A stretch of DNA of 64,000 nt from Angomonas ambiguus (taxonomy: Eukaryota; Euglenozoa; Kinetoplastea; Trypanosomatida; Trypanosomatidae), in contig JADNSB010000009.1 of NCBI GenBank assembly GCA_019695575.1, positions 186,001 to 250,000 on the forward strand, written 5' to 3'. The notes beneath the pieces are model-generated. The model searched no databases, was not told where the DNA came from, and saw only the letters and a list, made by a program, of their open reading frames with translations. Below, one piece after another: positions 47,612-56,100 of the stretch. Every line of letters starts with the position of its first letter. Within the stretch, counting starts at the first letter, position 1. Both the position numbers and the translations under genes were made by a program.

Positions 47612-50332
47612 ATGGAAAGTCGTAAAGCAGACCTCTATAGTAGTGAGTTTAGGAAACGATATGAGCGTTACTACGATGAAGAGGAGAGTAGTGAACGCCC
47701 CAAGAGCCCTGACCAGTACGAAGAAGCGACGGATAGGACCGAGGAGTTCAGCAGGGATAGCGGAACCATAACAGAAGATGGTCCACAGGGAAACACCGTA
47801 TCCTCTTCTGAGGCCAACTACTTTAGAAGCACAGAGAAAAGCAGTGCCGATGGTCGGGATGAGGTCTACCGTGAGAAGAAGTCTCCTAGTCCCCCTTCGG
47901 CCCCTCCAGCAGCCGTACTGGCGACGTCCACTCCTTCCGAGGAGGTGGTGGATCACAAGGCGATCAAAGAGGCATTGTTATCACTTCAAAAGGAACAAGC
48001 ACAATGGGGCGTAGAGAGACAATCGTTGCGAACCTCGGTAGAGCAGTTAAAGAGTCTCCTGGAAGCGGAAAAGTCAAAGCGTGTGGAATTAGAACAGGAA
48101 ATTGAGCGTTTGAAGAAGGATAAAATTAGGATGAGGGAAATTAGCGAGGATATAGTGCAAAGTCTTCCTGGTAGTAGCTCCCGGCATAAAATAGAGAGGG
48201 CAGTGCCGCCGGCAAAGGTGGTGGCTGCAGCTTCCTCTCGTCTGCAGTTAGAGGAACAGAAAGTAGAGGACAGTGCCACTACTCGTACTGTCCCAGAGGA
48301 GTGGAGAGGTCCGATGCACCGCTACCACGGCCCTCCCCCAGCCGGAGTAGTGCCGCCGCTTCCTTCCGGGGAGTCGTACTCGGACCTGACGTGGAGCGAG
48401 AAGGAGCAGTACGCCAGAGAGATGGATCAAAACATTTTGGCCCTCGTTGATGAAATAGACCGTCTCTGTGTGGACCAGCGAGTGCCGGTGGACCGGGAGG
48501 GAGAGGTGGCCTCCCTGTGCTACCAACGGGGGGTCACCTACGTGGATCGTGCCTTCCCCCCTATTACCCTCTCACTCGGACTGGACCGGTACCGCGTTCA
48601 CCCGCTGTCGGATGAGGCGACACAGTATGCGGTGGGGTGGTACCCCCCTGCGGTGTACCTACCAAAGGGGCGTCCACACGTGCATTTGGTTTCATCGGCT
48701 GGAATCAACCCTAGTTCACTCCAGGTGAGTGCATTTTTAGATAATAAAGGTGTGGTGGCCGGTCTCTCGGCGTTGTCGGAGGCCTCAGGCAGTGTGCTCA
48801 GCATACTCGCCACCACCACCGACGCGGATGAGGCGAATGGGATTGTCCTTTTATGGACCAATCAAGGGGGCCTGTGGGTGTGTGTGACGCTGGACTTTTA
48901 TCTGCCCTACGTCAAGAAGGAAAGGAGAGAGGTCTTCGCCGGTGGTGGTAGGGGAACTGACCCAAAGTTGGTACCCTATGGGTGCGTCAGCGGCGTGACT
49001 TACGATCTATGGCCCTCTCTCTGCGAGAAGGCGTTAGCGAAAATGAAGAAAAGTTACCGCGCCTTGTCCTCCGTGACGTGTGTGGAGACGATCAAAACAT
49101 TTACAGGGGGCCCTACAGAGCACTGGAGGTGGTGGAAAGCATCTCCTGAGGTGGCCTTTAAGGAACTCGATGCGGCCATTAACACCACTGATAGAGGGAC
49201 TGGAATCGCCATTCTTACATCGCACTCTGCCGTCTCCCTGCACCTTCCGTCAAGGGCCAATACCAGCGCCGGGTCCTCCTCTTCAGAGGAAGAACAGGGA
49301 GGTGCTCTGGAAAAGTATAATGTACTACAGAATACCACCAGACAGCTTCACGTGCTTCAGCTATACGAACGGCTTCAGTTGACCCCTCAAACATCCTACC
49401 GTGTGTTGGCCGTTTCTGCTAGCAAGGAGGAGGGCAAAAAACTGTTGATTCGAAATTGGCAAAAGCGTTCGTTGGAGGACGCGAAAGAGGAGCAGATCCT
49501 GAGAGGACCTCACACCGAAATGCCAGTAACAAAACGCGTTCTTCGTTCCCCCAGTAGGGAGGATAACGATTTTTCCCTTTCCGATTGTCTTTGGATCGAC
49601 TTTGAAGAATGTTTATTGGCCTTTGATACGTTGCACGTTTGCTTCGACTGTCGTCGCTTCTACGACGTCCGTGTCCCCATCCAGTTCTCTGGTTTCACGG
49701 AGGGAATCGGGGTACCGCACCACTTCCCCCGAGTGCACTTACGAGAGAGTGACTCAGAGGACCCTGCCCGGCTGTGGATTGGCCTTCATCAGCCACCCGA
49801 CACCAACGAGGAAAGTTTTCCCTTTGGGCTGAAACTGTCGTTGATTGGAGTGGAGGACGACGGCGTGGGTCGGAGGCTACCGGTGTACTTCACCCTTGCA
49901 GAGTCCTACGACGGAGAGTATCAGTACACGGACGAGATTTGGATGTACTTGGAACTAGACAATCGTGTGGGTCAACCGGCGTGCGACTTTTACATTCTAC
50001 CCGAGTTAGAGTTGGACCACGTATTGGAGACCGACGGTCTTTCCTCCGCCTCCACCTCCAGCGCCAGAACCAGTCGAGCGATGCCCATCACCGTCTCCGT
50101 GCTGGCGGACCGGTCATCCTACATCGACGTGGAGGTGTGTGCTTCTCCCCCCGAGATGAAGGCAGCGGTGCTGCATGGGGAATTAGACTTGATTGATTTC
50201 GAGGAGTGTGAGAGACTATCACAGGGAGGCCAATGTAAACAGGAGAGACGGGGTCAGGGCCGGAGTAGCGTTTCGATAGGCCACCCTATACAGGTAGATG
50301 GAAGGTGGACAGAGGGATTCAACGGAAGTTGA
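47612..50332 (+). CDS. Calpain-like protein, catalytically inactive
   Basis: A 906-residue member of the calpain-like (peptidase family C2) group that is greatly expanded in kinetoplastids. Residues 1-240 are disordered plus coiled coil (120-180). The CysPc-like domain runs from about 305: YVDRAFPPITLSLGLDRYRV (calpain FxDxxFPPxxxSL), then GWYPPAVYLPKG, the region that should read LGDCWFLAALA but reads NPSSLQVSAFLDNKGVVAGL (no catalytic Cys), LWPSLCEKALAKMKKSYRAL and FTGGPTEHW. The HAYSV motif is TSYRV (Thr594 for His), and RNPWG is RNWQ (Asn615 kept). A domain III-like beta region follows (DFEECLLAFDTLHVCF onward). It would act as a scaffold or cytoskeletal protein, not a protease. The stop is TGA. 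Confidence 0.83.
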   Translation: MESRKADLYSSEFRKRYERYYDEEESSERPKSPDQYEEATDRTEEFSRDSGTITEDGPQGNTVSSSEANYFRSTEKSSADGRDEVYREKKSPSPPSAPPAAVLATSTPSEEVVDHKAIKEALLSLQKEQAQWGVERQSLRTSVEQLKSLLEAEKSKRVELEQEIERLKKDKIRMREISEDIVQSLPGSSSRHKIERAVPPAKVVAAASSRLQLEEQKVEDSATTRTVPEEWRGPMHRYHGPPPAGVVPPLPSGESYSDLTWSEKEQYAREMDQNILALVDEIDRLCVDQRVPVDREGEVASLCYQRGVTYVDRAFPPITLSLGLDRYRVHPLSDEATQYAVGWYPPAVYLPKGRPHVHLVSSAGINPSSLQVSAFLDNKGVVAGLSALSEASGSVLSILATTTDADEANGIVLLWTNQGGLWVCVTLDFYLPYVKKERREVFAGGGRGTDPKLVPYGCVSGVTYDLWPSLCEKALAKMKKSYRALSSVTCVETIKTFTGGPTEHWRWWKASPEVAFKELDAAINTTDRGTGIAILTSHSAVSLHLPSRANTSAGSSSSEEEQGGALEKYNVLQNTTRQLHVLQLYERLQLTPQTSYRVLAVSASKEEGKKLLIRNWQKRSLEDAKEEQILRGPHTEMPVTKRVLRSPSREDNDFSLSDCLWIDFEECLLAFDTLHVCFDCRRFYDVRVPIQFSGFTEGIGVPHHFPRVHLRESDSEDPARLWIGLHQPPDTNEESFPFGLKLSLIGVEDDGVGRRLPVYFTLAESYDGEYQYTDEIWMYLELDNRVGQPACDFYILPELELDHVLETDGLSSASTSSARTSRAMPITVSVLADRSSYIDVEVCASPPEMKAAVLHGELDLIDFEECERLSQGGQCKQERRGQGRSSVSIGHPIQVDGRWTEGFNGS

Positions 50333-50548
50333 AAATAAAAATAAAAATTGATAGACCTGTATAATTATTCAACGTTGCTCGTTGCTACCATGCTTGGTGG
50401 AATGACTTTGTGTAGACTTTAATTCTTTTTTTTTTTTCTATAGATATATTGACGTATGTGTATGGGTGTGCACCTGAGAAAGCGTCTCTACTTCTTTGTC
50501 GTCCTCCACCTCTTTTTTTTTTCTTTGTGACTTCACCTTGTAGTAGAA

Positions 50549-51148
50549 ATGGATGCATTCAATAAGAAAATATATTCTTTAGTGATTGAGAGAGATGAGG
50601 CTCAAATGCTTCTAGCCCAGGAGCGAGAGAAAAACCGCCAATTACTTTTGGAGATTGAAAAGTTAAAGTCCTGTCTGTCCAGGGATAGGAGAGACGATTC
50701 CCTCTCTATCCCACTCCACCAGCCCCACGACTATAGCGGTGGACCGGGAGCTGGACACCTGTAGTAGTGGAAGTTACTCTACGAGCTACCTCGTCCGCCT
50801 CCCACAGCCTCCACCCGTCGCTGCTGTCCCATCCCAGACGAACTCACGGTCCTCTTTGACGAGGAGGAGAAGGAGCACCAAAGGGATGGGAAGAATGTCT
50901 TGGCGGAGTGTTCTACCGTCACCGAAAGGTGCTGTCCACCCAAACGGCTTTTCTTCCCCGAGACCCGCCCTCCACCGGCGGCCGCGTCTCCCCGACTACA
51001 GTTTGTTACGGTTTCTAGAGAGGTGACCCCACAGAAGCAACCCCATACCAGTGCGTTAGATTACCACCTTAGTCAGACGAGTCCTCTTCAACCGAACCGA
51101 AGAACACTTCCCTCTTTGGAATGTGCATTACAAACTCCTCCTGCTTAA
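50549..51148 (+). CDS. Coiled-coil gene interrupted by tandem in-frame TAG TAG
   Basis: One frame of 199 codons runs from the ATG at 50549 to the TAA at 51146-51148, broken only by two adjacent TAG codons at 50762-50767. Before them are 71 residues with a coiled coil (VIERDEAQMLLAQEREKNRQ). After them the frame is open for 126 codons: WKLLYELPRPPP, an acidic PDELTVLFDEEEKEHQRDGK, then a Pro/Gln-rich tail ending LPSLECALQTPPA. Alternatively a frameshift near 50735-50755 into the +1 frame gives DRELDTCSSGSYSTSYLVRL, which looks equally coding, and a shift back near 50830 regains the downstream part. Readthrough, indel errors, a pseudogene or two short genes are all possible. UAG terminates many other genes here, so general reassignment is unlikely. 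Confidence 0.6.
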
Positions 51149-51366
51149 CTGTACATTTTTTTTCTTTCAATTTTTTTTTTTTAGCCCCCTTTTTTTATTT
51201 TTTTAGGGTGAGCCTTAAAATGACCTTTGTGAATGTTCACTACACTTTACCTTTCTTCCCTTTACCATTTTGAAATATGCACACCAGTACATACTCCAGC
51301 AACCAAAGTGCCTGGTCGTAATCTAGTACACCGAAAAAGGTAAAAAAAAAAAAAACAAGAAAAAAA

Positions 51367-52881
51367 ATGTCCACCAAAAGTAGTTTTATGAAGCTGTTAC
51401 TCTCTTCCCTGGATAGGGAGGATCTGTGCTTGAAGTGTCCTTCCACCATGAGCCTTTTATATCAGTTTCTCTGTGCTTCCCTTGCCACGGATGGCAAGCT
51501 CGTCGACCCCGCACCCGTAACCGCCCGAGAGGACAGTATTACGGACCTGCTCAAAATAGAAACGATAAAAGAGTTGATCGATGCCATCTTTAGTGCGAAA
51601 GAGGATCAGTCGTTTCTTTATTCTTTACAGTCGTGTTTGCATTTGTTGTGGGAGGAATCCTCTAGCAACCCTTTTTATTTGCACCAAGCCGACGAGGCTT
51701 TACGCTTTTTCCCACCCCCCAACTCCCTACGTGCCAAGCGCCTTCCACTTCAAGATGACCTCTTCTTAAAAGTGTGCACCGAGAGCGGTGAGGTGATGCG
51801 AAGAGTAGTGTCGCTCTGTTTGAGTGGAGTGAAGGGCAGCCCTAGCAAGGACACAGCCCTCACCGAAGTGCTACAACACGCCTCCCTTTTACCGGAGGAG
51901 AGACAAAACACAGGCGACCGGAAGAGACGGAGAAGCGATGTAGAGGAGCCGGAACCCGACGACGAGGGGATTTCGGTCTCCCCGCATGCGATTCAGTTCT
52001 GTATGATGTCTCTCCAGCAGCAGTGGTGGACGCTTGTCAAGGCTAGTTTGGAGTGTGCGATACGAAAAGGCGAGCACCACTCTCCACCAGTGCCACGATC
52101 CCTGTTGGTTCAACTCTTGAGTGTGTTGGCGGCCCTAGACTCCTCCTCATGGGCACACTACTACCCCACCGCCACCGAGGACTACGCCGCCCATCTACTA
52201 CTGGGCTATCTTTCATGTATTGGGCTCGTCGAAAAGACCACTTCAGGTGGCGGTTCGTATTTTGCGGTCTCTCCACTTTTTCATCACGCCGTGTTGGGGA
52301 CCGCCTCCGCTCCCCTTTGTCTGACTAACGCCCTCTCGAGTGACGGGGCCAGCGATTGTTTACAGCGGGAGGATATAGACACCATCGTCACGGAAACCAA
52401 CTTTAGACTGTACGTGTACACGAACCACAACAAGGAGTTGCTGAGTATTGTGTCTCAGTTTAGCGAGGAGGAGGAGAGCATTGACAACATACTGGTCTGT
52501 TTCCGTATCACCCGGGAAAGTTTTGGAAGGGCACTACGGAGGGGGATTGAGGCGTCACAGGTGATAAAGTTCCTCACCCTGAAGGCGCATCCCTCCATGA
52601 TTCAAAAGTATGGGAAAGAGACGACGACCGGCGGAGTGGCGGGTGGCGCTTTACCCCAATCGGTGTGCGATCAGCTTCTGGTGTGGGAGAAGGAGTTCAA
52701 CCGCATCACGTTGGTGAAGGATGTAGTGCTCCTCCGAAATGTGTCCCCTGAGTGTGCCGAACGTGTGGTTCAGTTCCTCTCCGATCGTGGGGAGGAGGGG
52801 GCTGTCTTACACAGCGGGGATGGGTATATGGTGTTGCGGGAGAAGGCCTATCAGCTGGTCACCCAACCAAAGGGAGCGTGA
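51367..52881 (+). CDS. TFIIH subunit p52 (Tfb2)
   Basis: A 504-residue subunit of the TFIIH core, which opens promoters and DNA lesions and stimulates the XPB ATPase. The strongest match is the C-terminal p52 signature: IVTETNFRLYVYTNHNKELL, FRITRESFGRALRRGIEASQ, VIKFLTLKAHPSM and VCDQLLVWEKEFNRITLVKD, in the order found in human p52 and yeast Tfb2. The N-terminal half is helical, with a charged disordered insert (about 175-205). Length is normal (yeast Tfb2 513). In trypanosomes TFIIH supports spliced-leader gene transcription. The ATG follows a short A-run. The stop is TGA. Confidence 0.93.
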   Translation: MSTKSSFMKLLLSSLDREDLCLKCPSTMSLLYQFLCASLATDGKLVDPAPVTAREDSITDLLKIETIKELIDAIFSAKEDQSFLYSLQSCLHLLWEESSSNPFYLHQADEALRFFPPPNSLRAKRLPLQDDLFLKVCTESGEVMRRVVSLCLSGVKGSPSKDTALTEVLQHASLLPEERQNTGDRKRRRSDVEEPEPDDEGISVSPHAIQFCMMSLQQQWWTLVKASLECAIRKGEHHSPPVPRSLLVQLLSVLAALDSSSWAHYYPTATEDYAAHLLLGYLSCIGLVEKTTSGGGSYFAVSPLFHHAVLGTASAPLCLTNALSSDGASDCLQREDIDTIVTETNFRLYVYTNHNKELLSIVSQFSEEEESIDNILVCFRITRESFGRALRRGIEASQVIKFLTLKAHPSMIQKYGKETTTGGVAGGALPQSVCDQLLVWEKEFNRITLVKDVVLLRNVSPECAERVVQFLSDRGEEGAVLHSGDGYMVLREKAYQLVTQPKGA

Positions 52882-53112
52882 GGCGATGATCTGATGTGAG
52901 AGATTGAACTTGAGAACTACAAAAATGTACTCCACAATGAAAAGAAGGTACAAAAAAAAAAATCTACTACATGAAAGTAATCTTCTTCTTCTTTCTCTCT
53001 TTCTCTTTTTTTTTCTTGTTTTATTTTTCTTGTTGTTGCTATTTTTACAGCTAGCAAACCCCCTTTTTTTTTTACCATTTTAAAGTCCTTTTGATTTTTA
53101 CCCCTAGTCAAA

Positions 53113-54459
53113 ATGATGCGTAGAAGACTGCCCGAGTGGATCTCGAAGCCAAAAACCAAGGAGCGCTTTCACCGACTGTGGCCCTGGGTGCTTAGCAGTG
53201 TGTGTGCGGTGCTTTACTTTTTCAATCGAGAACCCTTTGAGGAGGCAGCAGGGACAGTGGTGACCGCCATCCGCCGACCGCTGTTGAAAACAATGGAGTG
53301 GATCGAAGTACACGACGTAGACCCAGAGACCATGTCGCTAGAGCTGCCACCGGATATGATTTTTGGTCCTTTGGAGTTTTCCCAGCAAATGAAGTTTTTA
53401 CTGGCGGCCCTCAAGACCGACAATGAACTCGCCGATGGCTATCTTGCCCGTATCATTGTGGATAACATGGATCTCTCGCTAGACCCCCCTGTTCGCCCTG
53501 AGGAAGAGTTTTTAAAGGTGGGCGGTAAACAGTTGTTGGACTTTTCGATAGACGACTTTACCGGTACCGGGACACGAAAGATGAGGAAGCACATCTTCTT
53601 TCAGCCGAATGTTTTCCTTCAGTTTGTGAATATGATCGCGGCCTACCCTACCTTGACGGAGTACTTTGTCAATGAAAGGGACGGTGTGAATTTGGTTCTC
53701 AAGGCCTACCAGCATAGTACGGATGAATTCTCTCGTGTGATGGCCACCCGCGCCCTCACCCTGTTTGCTTTCACGCAAAAGAATGACGGGAATGTGGAAC
53801 GAAAAGTGCTGCAGGCTGACGGCATGAAGACGCTGTTAGACGCCTATAAGCAAACCACCGGAGACCCCACCGACACCCGCTTCTGTACCCTGTTGCTCTC
53901 TTCCATCCTTAGACATTACCCGAAAGAGGGCGGGAAGGAGTTTGTAGACAACGACGGAATTGAGGCGGTGGTAAACAACTTGAACATCTCTAGATACAAG
54001 GGTGTTCCACAGCACCTCCGTATTCTGCACGACGCTGAGAAACTTCCCAAGCAGGTGTACGGGGATAAAGGGTTCAAGGCTCGTCTTGAAGATGCCGAGT
54101 TTCTTGGGGTGGCATTAGGCCTTCTTGAGGTGTTCCCCGAGTACTACGAAGCCACCACGGATATTCTCAAATTCCTCAACGAAATGGTCCCCAGTGAAGC
54201 ACAGCCTTTGGATCTGCTCCAGTACCGCGCCATGCCTATCCTCTCCAAGTACTACGTAAAGTGGAGCGATGATATTACCTTTCAGACGGAAGGGACACGG
54301 ACGTTGGTGGCAAACTTGTTCAAGAAGATGCTCAACGACCGCACCTGTCAGCGCTGCTTTGACCCCTCGGTGGCCTCTCACGAGTTAATTGAATGCTTGA
54401 ACACGGCCAAGGTGGCGATCGAGGCGGATGAAAAAAAAGTGGTGACCGAACCCAAATAG
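53113..54459 (+). CDS. Membrane-anchored helical (ARM-like) protein, unknown
   Basis: A 448-residue protein. A basic N-terminus (MMRRRLPEWISKPKTKERFH) precedes one hydrophobic segment (LWPWVLSSVCAVLYFF), so it is probably anchored with the bulk on one side, perhaps in a mitochondrial membrane. The rest is helical and consists of repeated Leu-rich helical pairs like Armadillo repeats (FSRVMATRALTLFAF, DTRFCTLLLSSILRHYP, DNDGIEAVVNNLN, YYEATTDILKFLNEMVP). I do not recognise the family. It ends TAG TAG (two consecutive stop codons). Two in-frame ATGs occur together at the start; either may be used. Confidence 0.8.
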   Translation: MMRRRLPEWISKPKTKERFHRLWPWVLSSVCAVLYFFNREPFEEAAGTVVTAIRRPLLKTMEWIEVHDVDPETMSLELPPDMIFGPLEFSQQMKFLLAALKTDNELADGYLARIIVDNMDLSLDPPVRPEEEFLKVGGKQLLDFSIDDFTGTGTRKMRKHIFFQPNVFLQFVNMIAAYPTLTEYFVNERDGVNLVLKAYQHSTDEFSRVMATRALTLFAFTQKNDGNVERKVLQADGMKTLLDAYKQTTGDPTDTRFCTLLLSSILRHYPKEGGKEFVDNDGIEAVVNNLNISRYKGVPQHLRILHDAEKLPKQVYGDKGFKARLEDAEFLGVALGLLEVFPEYYEATTDILKFLNEMVPSEAQPLDLLQYRAMPILSKYYVKWSDDITFQTEGTRTLVANLFKKMLNDRTCQRCFDPSVASHELIECLNTAKVAIEADEKKVVTEPK

Positions 54460-54875
54460 TAGACCTATGTATTTTCACCGTAAGGTATAGTAAAAATAAA
54501 AAAAGAAAAAGAAAATTTCAAAAAGCTTCTCTCCTTTTTCTTTTTCTTTAGTATTTAGTTGTTCACATACTTTTTTTTCCCTTTTTTTAATTATACAGAA
54601 AAAGATTTTTACACATTTAATTCTAATTTTACTTTTCATACATCAAATCTTACTAAGGTGTTTTATTTTTTTATTTTTGTTTCGCATTACTTCAACCTCA
54701 GTACATCTGAAGTATAAAAGGGTGTGTACTCTTTGCATTTTTTTTTTTTCTCTCTCTCCTTTTTTTTTTTGTTTGTTTTGTTCATCCTTTTCACCCATTC
54801 TCTGCACGGCTCGCCCATATTCCAGTAAAATTCAATAGAAACACAACCCCACCGTTCTGTACCATAATAATAATC
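54460..54875. other. Intergenic T-rich region
   Basis: Long pyrimidine tracts (54738-54770) precede the ARL13 start. No coding potential or other structure seen. Confidence 0.6.
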
Positions 54876-55712
54876 ATGTCGGAAGAGGAGTTAAGGACGG
54901 AGTACTGCAAAAAGCACCAGATCCACCATTTGTTTGAATTGCTGGCTACTAAAGTACTCGTGGAGAGACCCGAGAACCCCTTCTCCTATCTGAGGGATCT
55001 TTTGCAATCCGTAGAGGACAATGAAAACAAAAAGTCCACATACGATCCGACTCAGATTCACTTTGACAAGGGCCCAGATGAAAAAGGAAAGCCCCAATTG
55101 AAGAAGTTGACGATCGGCACCTTTGGTATCGACAATGCAGGGAAGACGACGCTCCTCAGTGCTATGGGGGGCGAGGTAGACCCGAACTGCACCCCTACCG
55201 TCGGCTTCAACCCCACCCAGTTCCAGACAGAGGAGTATGATATTTGTATCTTTGATCTCGGAGGGGCGGCCAACTTTCGAGGAATTTGGGTACACTACTA
55301 TCACGACTGTATGGGCGTGATTTTCGTCATTGATAGTGCCGCGGATGAAGACAAGTTAAAAGTTTCGTTGGAGGTCTTGGAAGAAACGGTAAAGAATGAA
55401 TACATCAATGGAAAACCGCTGTTGATCTTTGCCAACAAGAAGGATCTTCCGACGAGTCGGTCGTGTGAGGAGGTGGTGTCGAGCGAACTTCTGGCCTCCA
55501 TCCTACCCCCAGACACCCCTTTTAAAATCCTCCCCACCTGTGGACTAGAAGAGGATGAAAACATTGACACTGGCGTGGAATGGCTTCTGGCGGAGGTAGG
55601 GAAGGACTATGACCGTTTGTCAGAGCGGGTGAAGGAGGACACCCGTCGAGTCAAGGAAGAGAAGGACCGCCAGCGGGCGGAGCGATTAGCCGCGTTACGT
55701 GCAGGAGAGTAG
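54876..55712 (+). CDS. ARL13: ARL13-type ciliary GTPase with N-terminal RIIa-like dimerisation domain
   Basis: A 278-residue ARF-like GTPase of the ARL13 class, acting as a ciliary exchange factor for ARL3. Residues about 10-48 (HHLFELLATKVLVERPENPF then SYLRDLL) form an RIIa/DPY-30-type docking and dimerisation domain, as described for trypanosome ARL13. The GTPase has GIDNAGKTT (84-92), CTPTVGFN, DLGGAANFRGIW (127-138) and NKKD (187-190). DLGG followed by A instead of Q matches the atypical G3 of ARL13B (DLGGG). The C-terminus is a charged coiled coil (VKEDTRRVKEEKDRQRAERL), as in ARL13B. No N-terminal myristoylation Gly is present. The stop is TAG. Confidence 0.94.
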   Translation: MSEEELRTEYCKKHQIHHLFELLATKVLVERPENPFSYLRDLLQSVEDNENKKSTYDPTQIHFDKGPDEKGKPQLKKLTIGTFGIDNAGKTTLLSAMGGEVDPNCTPTVGFNPTQFQTEEYDICIFDLGGAANFRGIWVHYYHDCMGVIFVIDSAADEDKLKVSLEVLEETVKNEYINGKPLLIFANKKDLPTSRSCEEVVSSELLASILPPDTPFKILPTCGLEEDENIDTGVEWLLAEVGKDYDRLSERVKEDTRRVKEEKDRQRAERLAALRAGE

Positions 55713-56100
55713 ACAACTGACGGCATTCGAATAAAGCGAAGAAAAAGGAAATATACCGGTAACGTGAAAGCGTGGATCTTTCTTTTGGAACGGTACGGAA
55801 ATCGTTTCCGGTTTTGTTTTCCTAATTTTCCAGCCAATAGATACACAGGTTCACTGGGCAGAAATACACTGCACTCATGAAATGTGTTTAGATAATTTCA
55901 ATTCTTTCTTTTTCCGTTGGTGTCGTTGTTCTTGTTCGATTCACTACTTTTTTTTTTTTTGGTTAGCTGCCTCCCTTCACACTTTTCTATCGCTTTTTTT
56001 TTTTTAAAAAAAGTATTACTCCTTTCGTTTTTTTTTCGAAACCCAAAAGATTGAACCGTACAAAAAGTACAGTAGAAGGTTAATTCGTAATAGCCGCTAA
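55713..56100. other. Intergenic region
   Basis: T-rich tracts near 55948-55960 and 55994-56005 and an A-rich stretch before the next start. No coding potential. Confidence 0.55.

Noticed and set aside
50762-50767. Genome-wide reassignment of UAG as a sense codon
   Set aside because: UAG is the natural terminator of many intact family members here, and no other recognised gene has an internal UAG.
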